Assembly (NCBI GenBank): GCA_031417525.1
Contig: JANOVT010000332.1
Span: 1 to 64,000 of the forward strand
Direction of reading: 5' to 3'
DNA length: 64,000 nt
Source: JAIBBG01 sp031417525
GTDB lineage: Bacteria > Bacteroidota > Bacteroidia > Flavobacteriales_D > Sanyastnellaceae
Shown here: in pieces, positions 44,373-53,116 of the stretch
Position numbering within the stretch: the stretch's first letter is position 1
Layout of the letters: every line of letters starts with the position of its first letter
Made by a program: the position numbers and the translations under genes
The notes under the pieces: model-generated
What the model was told of the DNA's origin: nothing
The model's input: only the letters and a program-made list of their open reading frames with translations
The model's database searches: none

Positions 44373-45860
44373 GTGGAAGAAAAAACCATCGACGAAACCC
44401 GACAGGGTGAATACCTTATGTTTCCCGAAGTTCAGGGCATTGAGGTCAATCCAATCAAAAAGAACCGAAAACTTCTGCTGGAGAGCTATGGCTGTCAGAT
44501 GAATTTTTCCGACAGCGAAATTGTGGCCAGTATCCTCGCAAAGGAAGGATTTACGACTACACGCGATGCAGAAGAAGCTGATCTCGTGTTGCTCAATACC
44601 TGCGCCATCCGCGACAATGCAGAGCTCAAAATCCGCAGCCGCCTCAATTTTTTGCGGTCCATCAAAAAGCGCAGACCTGAAATGACCATTGGTGTGTTGG
44701 GCTGCATGGCAGAAAGACTTCGTGAAAAATTAATGGAGCAGGAACGACTTGTGGATCTGGTTGTTGGTCCGGATGCGTATCGTGATCTCCCGAATCTCAT
44801 CGAAAAACTCGAGACAGGCCAGAAAGGCGTGAATGTTTTGCTGAGCCGCGAAGAAACCTATGCGGAAATCACTCCGGTTCGATTGAACGGCAATGGCATC
44901 AACGCGTTTATTTCTATCATGCGGGGATGTGACAATATGTGTTCCTTCTGTGTGGTGCCATTTACCAGAGGACGCGAAAGAAGTCGCGATCCATTTTCAA
45001 TTGTCAAAGAAGCCAAAGAAGTTTTTGAACTCGGCTATCGTGAAGTTACGCTTCTTGGTCAGAATGTCGACTCTTACAAATGGAGACCAACAATAGAAAC
45101 AACAGAAATTTCAGATATAAAAAGTGAAACTCCACCGGTCAGTTTCGCACAACTACTCGAGATGGTTGCACTGGTCAGTCCTGATTTGCTGGTGCGCTAT
45201 TCCACATCACACCCTAAAGACATGACGGATGACGTGCTGTATGTGATGGCGAAATATGACAATATCTGTAAGTATGTTCACCTACCAGTGCAAAGTGGAA
45301 ATAGTGCGGTATTGAAAAGGATGAATCGCGGTTATGATCGCGAATGGTATTTGGATCGTATTGCAGCGATTCGACGGATTATGCCGGATTGTGCTATCTC
45401 AACAGATATCATCACTGGATTTTGTGGTGAAACAGAAGAAGAACACCAGGATACCCTTTCTCTGATGAAAGAAGTCAGTTACGAGATGACGTATATGTTT
45501 AAGTATTCTGAACGTCCGAAAACTTTAGCGGAAAGGAAATACGATGATGATGTTCCGGAGGAAGTGAAATCCAGAAGGCTTCAAGAAATCATCGATGTTC
45601 ATCTTGCCAATGCGACGATTCAAACCAAAAAATACATTGGCTATTCGCAGCGCGTGCTGATAGAAGGCGTTTCAAAAAAATCAGAAGACTATTACTACGG
45701 CCGCAATTCTCAAAGCATTGTAGTTGTATTTCCCAAAGGCGAGGGATACCAGCCCGGAGACTTTGTAGACGTTATGACAACTGATTCAACGGCAGTGACT
45801 CTCATCGGAAATGTTTTAAAAGTCTATCCGCGTCCCACTATTAACGAACCATCTTTGTAG
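44373..45860 (+). CDS. miaB: tRNA-2-methylthio-N6-dimethylallyladenosine synthase
   Basis: A 495-residue radical SAM methylthiotransferase that adds the 2-methylthio group to N6-isopentenyl-A37 in tRNA. The N-terminal domain carries the three Cys for the auxiliary [4Fe-4S] cluster in ESYGCQMN, NTCAIRDNAE and VLGCMAERL. The radical SAM site is MRGCDNMCSFC near residues 186-193, with FTRGRERSR following. The C-terminus is a TRAM domain (YIGYSQRVLIEGVSKKS, then GDFVDV). The start is GTG at 44373; the extension before YGCQ is 38 residues, somewhat longer than in Escherichia coli. It begins the miaB to secG cluster, which runs in one direction with short gaps. Confidence 0.95.
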   Translation: MEEKTIDETRQGEYLMFPEVQGIEVNPIKKNRKLLLESYGCQMNFSDSEIVASILAKEGFTTTRDAEEADLVLLNTCAIRDNAELKIRSRLNFLRSIKKRRPEMTIGVLGCMAERLREKLMEQERLVDLVVGPDAYRDLPNLIEKLETGQKGVNVLLSREETYAEITPVRLNGNGINAFISIMRGCDNMCSFCVVPFTRGRERSRDPFSIVKEAKEVFELGYREVTLLGQNVDSYKWRPTIETTEISDIKSETPPVSFAQLLEMVALVSPDLLVRYSTSHPKDMTDDVLYVMAKYDNICKYVHLPVQSGNSAVLKRMNRGYDREWYLDRIAAIRRIMPDCAISTDIITGFCGETEEEHQDTLSLMKEVSYEMTYMFKYSERPKTLAERKYDDDVPEEVKSRRLQEIIDVHLANATIQTKKYIGYSQRVLIEGVSKKSEDYYYGRNSQSIVVVFPKGEGYQPGDFVDVMTTDSTAVTLIGNVLKVYPRPTINEPSL

Positions 45861-45867
45861 ACGAATC

Positions 45868-47109
45868 ATGGAGATCCGCACAGTTAAACAACGTTTTGAA
45901 ATCATCGGTAATTCACCGATGTTGAATCGTGCGCTTGACATCGCTGTTCAGGTGGCAGCAACGAATATGTCTGTTCTGATCAACGGAGAAAGTGGTACGG
46001 GTAAAGAGAATATTCCGAAAATTATACATGCATATAGTGCCAGAAAACACGCTCCATACATAGCTGTGAACTGCGGTGCGATTCCGGAAGGCACGATCGA
46101 TAGTGAGTTATTTGGTCATGAAAAAGGATCATTTACCGGAGCAACCGATTCAAGAAAGGGATACTTTGAAGAAGCCAATGGAGGAACCATTTTTCTGGAT
46201 GAGGTCGCCGAGTTGCCTTTGCAGACGCAGGTGAGATTGCTTCGTGTGTTGGAAACAGGAGAATACATCCGAGTAGGATCTTCCAAAGTGCAGAAGACCA
46301 ATGTGCGCGTTGTAGCAGCCACGAATGTGGAATTCAGCAACGCGATCCGCAATGGGAAATTCAGAGAAGATCTTTATTACAGACTCAACCAGGTACCGGT
46401 TTATTTGCCGCCGTTGAGAGAACGCAGCGAAGACATTCCGATGCTTTTTGCCAAATTCACATCAGATTTTTCGGAGAAATACAAGATGCCGATTCTGACA
46501 CTGACACCGGAGGCGATGGAATTGTTGGTTCATTATTCCTGGCCGGGAAATGTTCGACAGCTAAAAAACATTACAGAGCAGATCAATGTATTGGAACAGA
46601 ATCGAACGATTTCAGCAGAAACGTTGCGATACTATTTACCTCATGAGGGCTTTGGTTCAAGCTCGCTTGTAGTTGCGAATAATACAGCGAATCAGCCGAA
46701 TTTTTCAGAGCGTGAAATTTTATACAAGGTACTTTTCGACATGAAAAACGACCTGAACGATTTGAAGAAGCTGGTGACCGGCATGATTCAATCAGGTTCT
46801 GATTTCGCACATGACTCTACGAATGCTGAATTGGTGCAGCGTGTGTTAGCAACGGACGGAGAAGTTCATTTTGATCCCGGAAGTCAGTCCAACTCAGGTT
46901 TGATTCGTTTGCCGCAAAAAAATGGACAAGCTTCAGGTGCTCCGCATATTGAAGTAGAAGAATCACTTTCGCTTCAGAGTTCCGAAAAAGATTTGATTGA
47001 AAAAGCGTTGAAGAAACATCGTAACAAAAGGAAGTATGCCGCAGAGGAATTGGGTATTTCTGAGCGAACACTTTATAGAAAAATCAAAGAATATAATTTG
47101 GTGAAGTAG
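45868..47109 (+). CDS. Sigma-54-dependent transcriptional activator without receiver domain
   Basis: A 413-residue AAA+ activator. The central domain starts almost at the N-terminus (RFEIIGNSPMLNRAL). Walker A is GESGTGKE, the sigma-54 contact loop is GSFTGA (one change from GAFTGA), Walker B is GTIFLDEVAELP, and the sensor and arginine-finger parts appear in FREDLYYRLNQVPVYLPPLRER. The C-terminus has a Fis-type HTH (KYAAEELGISERTLYRKIKEY). There is no N-terminal response-regulator, PAS or GAF domain, so control may come from another protein or the expression level. It starts 7 bases after the miaB stop. This miaB, activator, LptE order is familiar in the phylum. Confidence 0.93.
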   Translation: MEIRTVKQRFEIIGNSPMLNRALDIAVQVAATNMSVLINGESGTGKENIPKIIHAYSARKHAPYIAVNCGAIPEGTIDSELFGHEKGSFTGATDSRKGYFEEANGGTIFLDEVAELPLQTQVRLLRVLETGEYIRVGSSKVQKTNVRVVAATNVEFSNAIRNGKFREDLYYRLNQVPVYLPPLRERSEDIPMLFAKFTSDFSEKYKMPILTLTPEAMELLVHYSWPGNVRQLKNITEQINVLEQNRTISAETLRYYLPHEGFGSSSLVVANNTANQPNFSEREILYKVLFDMKNDLNDLKKLVTGMIQSGSDFAHDSTNAELVQRVLATDGEVHFDPGSQSNSGLIRLPQKNGQASGAPHIEVEESLSLQSSEKDLIEKALKKHRNKRKYAAEELGISERTLYRKIKEYNLVK

Positions 47110-47156
47110 AAAATTTTCGCCTGAAAAAAGCCGTTACTCAGCGCACATCAGCAGAA

Positions 47157-47657
47157 TTGAAACCGTTTGTTTACATACTTTTTACTGCAACTATCTTTAG
47201 TGGATGCCGGTTTTATTCCTTTACCGGAGGACAATTCAGTGGTGCAAAAACTTTTTCAGTTGACTACTTTAAACCACAAACCGGCATGGCCACGCCGCTT
47301 TATGCGCAGCGACTTACCGAGTCGATGAAGGATTTATTGTTGTCACAGAGTCCGCTCAAGTTGGCGGAAAAAGATGGTGACCTGCAGTATTCAGGAATGA
47401 TCACAGACTACATGACTGCGCCAGTTGCAATTCAATCGGGTGCTGCAGAAACCGCATCACTGAATCGTTTGACCATTACCGTCAAAGTGAAATATGAAAA
47501 TGTTTTAGAACCTGAGTTGGGTTTTGACAAAACTTTTACGAAATATGCTGACTTCGATGCCAATCAGGATTTGTTTAGTATAGAAGAAAGTTTGTGGAAA
47601 CTCATCAATGATCAGTTGACACAGGAATTGTATAATGCGAGTGTAGGAAATTGGTAA
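47157..47657 (+). CDS. lptE: LptE-family LPS-assembly lipoprotein
   Basis: A 166-residue outer-membrane lipoprotein. The signal ends in TIFSGC with Cys17 as the lipidation site. The mature part (GGQFSGAKTFSVDYFKPQTGMATPLYAQRLTESMKDLL, then YSGMITDYMTAPVAIQSG and AASLNRLTITVKVKYEN) matches the Bacteroidota LptE family. LptE plugs the LptD barrel and helps insert lipopolysaccharide in the outer leaflet. The start is TTG at 47157, directly before the signal. It is in the miaB-secG cluster. Confidence 0.9.
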   Translation: MKPFVYILFTATIFSGCRFYSFTGGQFSGAKTFSVDYFKPQTGMATPLYAQRLTESMKDLLLSQSPLKLAEKDGDLQYSGMITDYMTAPVAIQSGAAETASLNRLTITVKVKYENVLEPELGFDKTFTKYADFDANQDLFSIEESLWKLINDQLTQELYNASVGNW

Positions 47658-47684
47658 TAATATTCAGATAGATCATATATAGAA

Positions 47685-48845
47685 TTGGATAAATACAGCA
47701 TCGATAAAATCATAGAAAATCCGGAATTGCTGATGCAACTGGAGATGGAAGAGTTGGGGAAAATTTCCAACCAGTTTCCTTATTTCGGTGCTGCACAGAT
47801 CATTCTTGCGCGAGCTTATCAGCAGCGAGGTGACTATCGGTATACTGATCAATTGCATCAGGCAGCAGTTTATGCGAATGACCGGCATGTTCTATACAAT
47901 TGGGTTAAAAAGTCATCGGGAACTTTTTCTGAACCACAAGCTCACGATCAAATAGAACAAGCGATTGAAGGGCGCGTTGAAGTTGAGACCACTTCTCCGC
48001 AAGTCATAACACCTTCCGCGGAAATTATCATTGAAAATGGTTCGGAACTGGCAGCACTCATTCTGAATGACGACGAAAAGCTTCATGATGCTCCACAAGA
48101 AACGGAAAGAATTGCAAGTTCTGTTGCATCAATAATAGAAGTTGTTCCTGATATCATTCAGGAAGTTCAGGAAGAAACTGATCTTCCGAAGTTCGATATC
48201 TCGGCGATGGATCCTTTGCAACAGCAGATTCTGGTTGAAGCCTTGCACAGAAGTATGGAAGCTGAGGTGACACCGGAACATCCAATACTTGAAAGTGCAA
48301 ACGATAAAAAGCAACTTAGTGAAGAAGATCTGGAATCTCCAGACAGCAACAGCTACGCGGCCTGGATGTTGAAACGATCCAGGGCATTACATTTTGGAGA
48401 TGATGCTGCGACACGAAAAGTTGAAGAAGACATTCCGGCCGGAGCGCAGGACTGGATCAGAAAACCACAAGAGCCGAATACTGAAGCGTCAGAACGGGAG
48501 CAGGTAATTGATCCGCCTGCAATGCCTGCCAGCCTTTCACATGGTGTAAAAAGGATACAGGTATCAGATTCAAAATCACATCAGAAAGACCTGATCGATC
48601 GATTTATACAGCACGAACCGAACATTTCGCGTGGCAAAATATCCGAGTATTCGGCTGGTAATATTGCCAAGGACAGTCTGGAAGAGGACTTTTCTATGGT
48701 CACCGAAACCATTGCTCAATTATTTGCGAAACAGGGCAAGTTTGACAAGGCCCGGAAGGCCTACCGAAAATTGATTGAGCTATATCCTGAAAAAAGTGTT
48801 TACTTTGCCGCCCAATTAAAAAATTTAGATAAACTCAAAAAGTAA
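47685..48845 (+). CDS. Cytoplasmic TPR-like protein of the lptE-secG cluster
   Basis: A 386-residue protein without signal or membrane helix. N-terminal residues 1-75 form a helical domain (YSIDKIIENPELLMQL, FPYFGAAQIILARAYQQRGDY). A long acidic, low-complexity linker occupies about 80-330. The C-terminal 45 residues contain one TPR (MVTETIAQLFAKQGKFDKARKAYRKLIELYPEKSVYF). I do not know its function. The TTG start at 47685 gives an N-terminus directly before conserved-looking helices. Its stop is 6 bases before secG, so the two are probably co-transcribed; a link to protein export is suggested by position only. Confidence 0.75.
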   Translation: MDKYSIDKIIENPELLMQLEMEELGKISNQFPYFGAAQIILARAYQQRGDYRYTDQLHQAAVYANDRHVLYNWVKKSSGTFSEPQAHDQIEQAIEGRVEVETTSPQVITPSAEIIIENGSELAALILNDDEKLHDAPQETERIASSVASIIEVVPDIIQEVQEETDLPKFDISAMDPLQQQILVEALHRSMEAEVTPEHPILESANDKKQLSEEDLESPDSNSYAAWMLKRSRALHFGDDAATRKVEEDIPAGAQDWIRKPQEPNTEASEREQVIDPPAMPASLSHGVKRIQVSDSKSHQKDLIDRFIQHEPNISRGKISEYSAGNIAKDSLEEDFSMVTETIAQLFAKQGKFDKARKAYRKLIELYPEKSVYFAAQLKNLDKLKK

Positions 48846-48851
48846 TCAATC

Positions 48852-49163
48852 ATGGCATCGTTTATTGTGATATTAATCGTGATCGTGGCAGTCCTGTTGG
48901 GCATTGTAGTACTGGTTCAGAATCCGAAAGGTGGTGGACTGGCTGTAGGATTTCAGGGCACCACGCAGGTTGGCGGAGTTCAGCGCACAGCGGATTTCCT
49001 TGAAAAAGCTACCTGGTATCTAGCCATCGGACTTTTTGTTCTTTGTCTGATTTCAGCAAAATGGTATACCTCATCAACTATTCTGGATCAAGATTCAGCA
49101 CCAGCTGGTACAGAGCAACCGGCAGACGCTACCGGAGACGGAACCACTCCAGACGGACAATAA
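48852..49163 (+). CDS. secG: Preprotein translocase subunit SecG
   Basis: A 103-residue membrane protein with two helices (IVILIVIVAVLLGIVVLVQN and YLAIGLFVLCLISAKW). The loop PKGGGLAVGFQGTTQVGGVQRTADFLEKATW is the SecG signature. SecG joins SecY and SecE in the translocation channel. The C-terminal tail is acidic and low-complexity (SAPAGTEQPADATGDG). It ends the miaB-secG cluster and is followed by a terminator. Confidence 0.93.
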   Translation: MASFIVILIVIVAVLLGIVVLVQNPKGGGLAVGFQGTTQVGGVQRTADFLEKATWYLAIGLFVLCLISAKWYTSSTILDQDSAPAGTEQPADATGDGTTPDGQ

Positions 49164-49185
49164 AATTGACAGTATTCGAATAAGT

Positions 49186-49222
49186 TAATGTCAGTGTGTC
49201 GTACGCACTGACATTTTTTTTG
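49186..49222 (+). terminator. Intrinsic terminator after secG
   Basis: The 10-bp stem pairs 49187-49196 with 49206-49215 and is followed by a run of T to 49221. Confidence 0.88.
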
Positions 49223-49334
49223 CGCTTACCTGACAAATTTTTCAGAAAAAATCTGCCAATAGCCCGTGGCACAATTGGTGACTACGGGACGGCACATCAA
49301 AATTTTAAATTAACCTTCTAAATAGATCATAAAC

Positions 49335-49622
49335 ATGTCAGTTAATGTAAAACCAATCGCCGGTTCACAGAATCGTGTAGTTGTAGAACCTGCAGTCGCA
49401 GAAACAACCACAGCAAGTGGAATCATCATACCAGATACTGCGAAAGAAAAACCTCAAAGAGGTAAAGTCATTTCAGTAAGTGCGAAAGACGATAAAGGAA
49501 ATGCTCCGGAAGTTAAAAGCGGCGACACCATTCTTTATGGCAAATATGCCGGAACTGAAATCACAGTTGAAGGCAAAGAATATCTCATTATGAGAGAGTC
49601 GGACATCTTCGCGATTATTTAA
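49335..49622 (+). CDS. groES: Co-chaperonin GroES
   Basis: A 95-residue protein of normal GroES length. It shows QNRVVVEPAVAETTTASGIIIPD (mobile-loop region), EKPQRGKVISVS, and SGDTILYGKYAGTEI, with the ending YLIMRESDIFAII. GroES caps the GroEL folding chamber. It lies 138 bases upstream of groEL in the same direction. No CIRCE element is visible upstream, so HrcA control is not supported here. Confidence 0.96.
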   Translation: MSVNVKPIAGSQNRVVVEPAVAETTTASGIIIPDTAKEKPQRGKVISVSAKDDKGNAPEVKSGDTILYGKYAGTEITVEGKEYLIMRESDIFAII

Positions 49623-49689
49623 TGATTTGAACATTTGATGATTGGGAGATTTGAAAATTACCGGGGATAACCCAACCTGGAGGTTTCAT

Positions 49690-49753
49690 TCAACAAATCA
49701 ACAAATCAATAACTCAACAAGTCAACAAGTCAACAAATCAATAACTCAACAAA
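49690..49753. repeat. Tandem array of an 8-base word between groES and groEL
   Basis: Eight consecutive 8-base units of the TCAACAAA type, with variants TCAATAAC and TCAACAAG in a fixed order that itself repeats. It lies in the groES-groEL leader, ending seven bases before the groEL start. Confidence 0.85.
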
Positions 49754-49760
49754 TAAGAAC

Positions 49761-51392
49761 ATGGCAAAAGAAATAACTTTTGACACCACAGCACGTGAAA
49801 AGCTGAAAGCCGGTGTTGATGCAATGGCAAACGCGGTGAAAGTGACATTGGGACCAAAAGGTCGCAATGTGGTCATCGATAAAAAATTCGGTGCTCCACA
49901 AATCACGAAAGATGGAGTTTCAGTTGCAAAAGAAATTGAGCTGAAAGATCCAATCGAAAATATGGGTGCTCAGATGCTCAAAGAAGTGGCAAGCAAAACT
50001 GCGGATATCGCAGGAGACGGAACTACTACAGCAACAGTACTAGCTCAGGCAATCGTAACTTCAGGTTTGAAGAACGTAGCCAGCGGCGCAAATCCGATGG
50101 ATTTAAAACGTGGAATGGATAAAGCAGTAGAAGCAATTGTTGCAGAACTGAAAAAGATTTCTAAAACAGTTGGTAATGACACGGCAAAAATCAAACAAGT
50201 GGCATCCATTTCTGCGAACAACGACGACACTATTGGCAGCCTGATTGCGCTTGCAATGGAGAAAGTCGGAACTGAAGGTGTTATCACAGTTGAAGAAGCA
50301 AAAGGAACTGAAACAGAAGTAAAAACGGTTGAAGGAATGCAATTCGATCGTGGATATCTATCACCATACTTTGTTACGAATGCAGAGAACATGGAAGTAG
50401 AATTGGAGAATGCTTACATCCTGATTTACGATAAAAAAGTAAGCAGCATGAAAGAACTTCTTCCGGTTCTTGAGAAAGCAGCACAAACCGGTCGTCCATT
50501 GTTGATCATCGCAGAAGATGTGGATGGTGAAGCATTGGCGACATTGGTAGTGAATAAAATCCGTGGCGCACTGAAAGTAGCAGCAGTAAAAGCTCCTGGC
50601 TTCGGTGACCGCAGAAAAGCAATGTTGCAAGACATCGCTATTCTGACTGGTGGACAAGTAATCAGTGAAGAAACTGGTTTGAAACTTGAGAACGCCACAC
50701 TGGAAGATCTTGGTCGTGCAGAAAAAATCACGATTGACAAAGACAACACTACTGTTGTAAACGGAGTTGGCAGCAAAGAAGCAATTGCTTCACGCATCTC
50801 TGAAATCAAAGCACAAATCGACAAAACAACATCAGACTACGATCGTGAGAAATTGCAGGAACGTCTTGCGAAACTCGCAGGTGGTGTAGCAGTTCTTTAC
50901 ATCGGTGCAGCAACGGAAGTTGAGATGAAAGAGAAGAAAGACCGTGTAGACGATGCATTGCATGCAACACGTGCAGCAGTGGAAGAAGGAATTGTTCCGG
51001 GTGGAGGAGTTGCTTTGATCCGCGCTTCAAAAGCCCTGGACAAATTGAAAGGACTCAATGAAGACGAACAAACAGGTATTGCCATCATTGCACGTTCAAT
51101 CGAAGAGCCACTTCGCCAGATTGTTGCCAATGCAGGTGGTGAAGGCGCAGTGATTGTAAATAAAGTACGTGAAGGCAAAGATGATTTCGGTTACAATGCC
51201 CGTACGGAAGTTTATGAAAACCTTATCGCTGCAGGTGTTATTGATCCAACGAAAGTGGTGAGAGTAGCACTAGAGAATGCATCCTCTATCGCAGGAATGT
51301 TGTTGACCACTGAATGTGTTATCAGCGACATCAAAGAAGATGCTCCTTCTATGCCTCCAATGGGTGGCGGCGGAATGGGCGGCATGATGTAA
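49761..51392 (+). CDS. groEL: Chaperonin GroEL
   Basis: A 543-residue chaperonin subunit. Family landmarks are present: TLGPKGRNVVIDKKFGAP, VASKTADIAGDGTTTATVLAQAI (ATP site), GTEGVITVEEAKGTETE, LLIIAEDVDGEALATLVVNKIRG, EEGIVPGGGVALIRA and the Gly-Met-rich tail ending GGGGMGGMM. Folds newly made proteins in an ATP-driven double ring with GroES. Length and motifs are normal. Confidence 0.98.
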   Translation: MAKEITFDTTAREKLKAGVDAMANAVKVTLGPKGRNVVIDKKFGAPQITKDGVSVAKEIELKDPIENMGAQMLKEVASKTADIAGDGTTTATVLAQAIVTSGLKNVASGANPMDLKRGMDKAVEAIVAELKKISKTVGNDTAKIKQVASISANNDDTIGSLIALAMEKVGTEGVITVEEAKGTETEVKTVEGMQFDRGYLSPYFVTNAENMEVELENAYILIYDKKVSSMKELLPVLEKAAQTGRPLLIIAEDVDGEALATLVVNKIRGALKVAAVKAPGFGDRRKAMLQDIAILTGGQVISEETGLKLENATLEDLGRAEKITIDKDNTTVVNGVGSKEAIASRISEIKAQIDKTTSDYDREKLQERLAKLAGGVAVLYIGAATEVEMKEKKDRVDDALHATRAAVEEGIVPGGGVALIRASKALDKLKGLNEDEQTGIAIIARSIEEPLRQIVANAGGEGAVIVNKVREGKDDFGYNARTEVYENLIAAGVIDPTKVVRVALENASSIAGMLLTTECVISDIKEDAPSMPPMGGGGMGGMM

Positions 51393-51418
51393 TCATCAGA
51401 ACATTTTGAATAGAAAAT

Positions 51419-51455
51419 AAAAAGCCCTCTGAAGAAATTCAGGGGGCTTCTATTT
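51419..51455 (+). terminator. Intrinsic terminator after groEL
   Basis: The stem pairs 51423-51433 with 51438-51448 (one wobble) around a 4-base loop. The T-run that follows is short, so it may be less efficient than others in the window. Confidence 0.75.
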
Positions 51456-51491
51456 GCTGACTATTCTTACCCGATACCAATTAACCACCTC

Positions 51492-52358
51492 ATGCAAAGC
51501 ATTGATCGTTCAGAGGAATTCAGTAAACATTTCAGAAAGCAATCCAACAGCGTGCTTCAAGAAATAATTGCCCGCCCTCAAGACTATGATAAGCAGGCAA
51601 TCGTCGCGGCCGAAGCAGAACTACGTTCCAGAGGTATTGATCCTGCGCAAATCACCATTCTTCCGATTATAAAAAAATCACAGACCAAAGTCAGTTCACA
51701 AGAAGTATTCAAAAATTATTTTCGTAGAATTATTTATCCATCAGAGAACAGGAACTCTTCTCAGGCACTGGATCAGGCATTTTTAGAATCAGATACAAAA
51801 TTCAAATCCTGGAAAACAGTTTCGATTTTATGGCTCATTTATTTTGCACTTGACTTAATCGGTACCGTACAACTTCTCACTACAACACCAATGCGGAGGT
51901 TAACTCTAATCATTGACTTTATTTTAATCATTGGCGCGTTGCTTAGTTGCTTTAAAGTTTGGTCAATGATTGTATTCATTAAGAAACAAAAAATCGGACT
52001 ATTATTTTTCGCCTTCAGTCTGTCCCTCACCATAGCCGCCGGATTAATTACTATTGGCAATTTATTCGAGTGGCGTGCTGACCTTTCAGGACTTTCAACT
52101 TCATTTATAATCATATTTTTATTCAACGTAGCAATACTTTCTGTTGCCATTCTATCTATGCACAAATTAATCAAGGGTCAATTACCTGGATTGCATGAAA
52201 CAACCCCGGCTCGTTTGAAAAAACAAGTGATAGTTGCGACCATAGCGTTTCTGCTTTTCTCTTTCTATTATCACAATGTCAGGTTTTATTTGCACCTTTC
52301 ATCACCATCACTGGAACGGTCTACAGACGAAGAAGACCTGGAAAAATATTATCGCTGA
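51492..52358 (+). CDS. Multi-pass membrane protein of unknown function
   Basis: A 288-residue protein. The soluble N-terminal 100 residues are charged (EEFSKHFRKQSNSVLQEII, YDKQAIVAAEAELRSRGID). Five hydrophobic segments follow: about 109-129, 137-157, 166-186, 197-220 and 242-262. No conserved motif is recognised. The start at 51492 follows a short gap from the groEL terminator. It stands alone. The N-terminal region resembles the short soluble helical domain of some Bacteroidota membrane proteins, but this is weak. Confidence 0.72.
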   Translation: MQSIDRSEEFSKHFRKQSNSVLQEIIARPQDYDKQAIVAAEAELRSRGIDPAQITILPIIKKSQTKVSSQEVFKNYFRRIIYPSENRNSSQALDQAFLESDTKFKSWKTVSILWLIYFALDLIGTVQLLTTTPMRRLTLIIDFILIIGALLSCFKVWSMIVFIKKQKIGLLFFAFSLSLTIAAGLITIGNLFEWRADLSGLSTSFIIIFLFNVAILSVAILSMHKLIKGQLPGLHETTPARLKKQVIVATIAFLLFSFYYHNVRFYLHLSSPSLERSTDEEDLEKYYR

Positions 52359-52516
52359 TCATAAAATATCGGGGACATCAGATCAAAGTGGCCAGATTAG
52401 AAAGTCAGGGGAACAAATGCCAAAACTTATTTTCTTAAATCATCGGGCTTTGAAGCGAGGCAGGGAACACAAAACTTCGCTCCAATCCTTTCACATTCCG
52501 GAAGGAATGCTCTCAT

Positions 52517-52545
52517 AAAAAAGCCCCCGTAATATCCGAGGGCTA
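52517..52545 (-). terminator. Intrinsic terminator of the small leftward gene
   Basis: An 8-bp stem (one wobble) around a 6-base loop. The A-run at 52517-52522 provides the U-tract on the minus strand. Confidence 0.75.
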
Positions 52546-52568
52546 TCCATCTCATAATGTTTCTGTTT

Positions 52569-52970
52569 CTAATGACACTCCAACGAACTTAATCCCCAGG
52601 AATCCGCGAACATACTTTCCGGCATCCCTGAACCAGAAGTAATCTGCTTCAGCAACTCTTCCATCCGGATATCTGAATGATTATTATCGTCGAGCACTAC
52701 ATAACCTTTCATATCAAAACTCACATCACTTGCAGCGCCTTGTTTATGAGCATGCACATCAATGTTGCTCGCGATTAACATGGCCTGAGAAAATGTGACT
52801 TCACCATTGTTATCGGTCACACCCTGGCCTATAGCAACATCTCCATGTTTGATGGTAACTTCATACTTGCAAACAGGATTTCCATTGTAGGTCATTTTCA
52901 ATGACACGTCTGTCTGTGCGAATGCACTTATTGAAACAGAAGCAAAAAAAAGTAGTAGTGTGTTTTTCAT
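52569..52970 (-). CDS. Small exported protein with Ig/carboxypeptidase-regulatory-like domain
   Basis: A 133-residue protein. The start at 52970 is chosen because it begins a signal peptide (MKNTLLLFFASVSISAFAQ). Mature residues 20-75 show a short beta-sandwich pattern (VSLKMTYNGNPVCKYEVTIKHGDVAIGQGVTDNNGEVTF) similar to carboxypeptidase-regulatory-like modules. The rest is unrecognised. It has its own terminator and diverges from the AI-2E transporter gene. Confidence 0.75.
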   Translation of the reverse strand: MKNTLLLFFASVSISAFAQTDVSLKMTYNGNPVCKYEVTIKHGDVAIGQGVTDNNGEVTFSQAMLIASNIDVHAHKQGAASDVSFDMKGYVVLDDNNHSDIRMEELLKQITSGSGMPESMFADSWGLSSLECH

Positions 52971-53116
52971 AAAGTTAAATTTTATTGCGCACGAATAAAA
53001 ATATCGTGCCGTTATGTTTAGACTACAAATATGGCAATTTCCACTCATTATGACTTAGCTCCCTGAAAACCACAAATCAACTTTGTTTACATTGCCGCTG
53101 CATAGCACAAAACACC

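Noticed and set aside
49690..49753. Repeated 8-base units considered as a CRISPR array
   Set aside because: Units are contiguous and short with no spacers, and no cas gene is present in the window.
52276..52518. An 80-codon plus frame after the membrane protein
   Set aside because: It overlaps the end of the 288-residue gene in another frame and shows no protein character.
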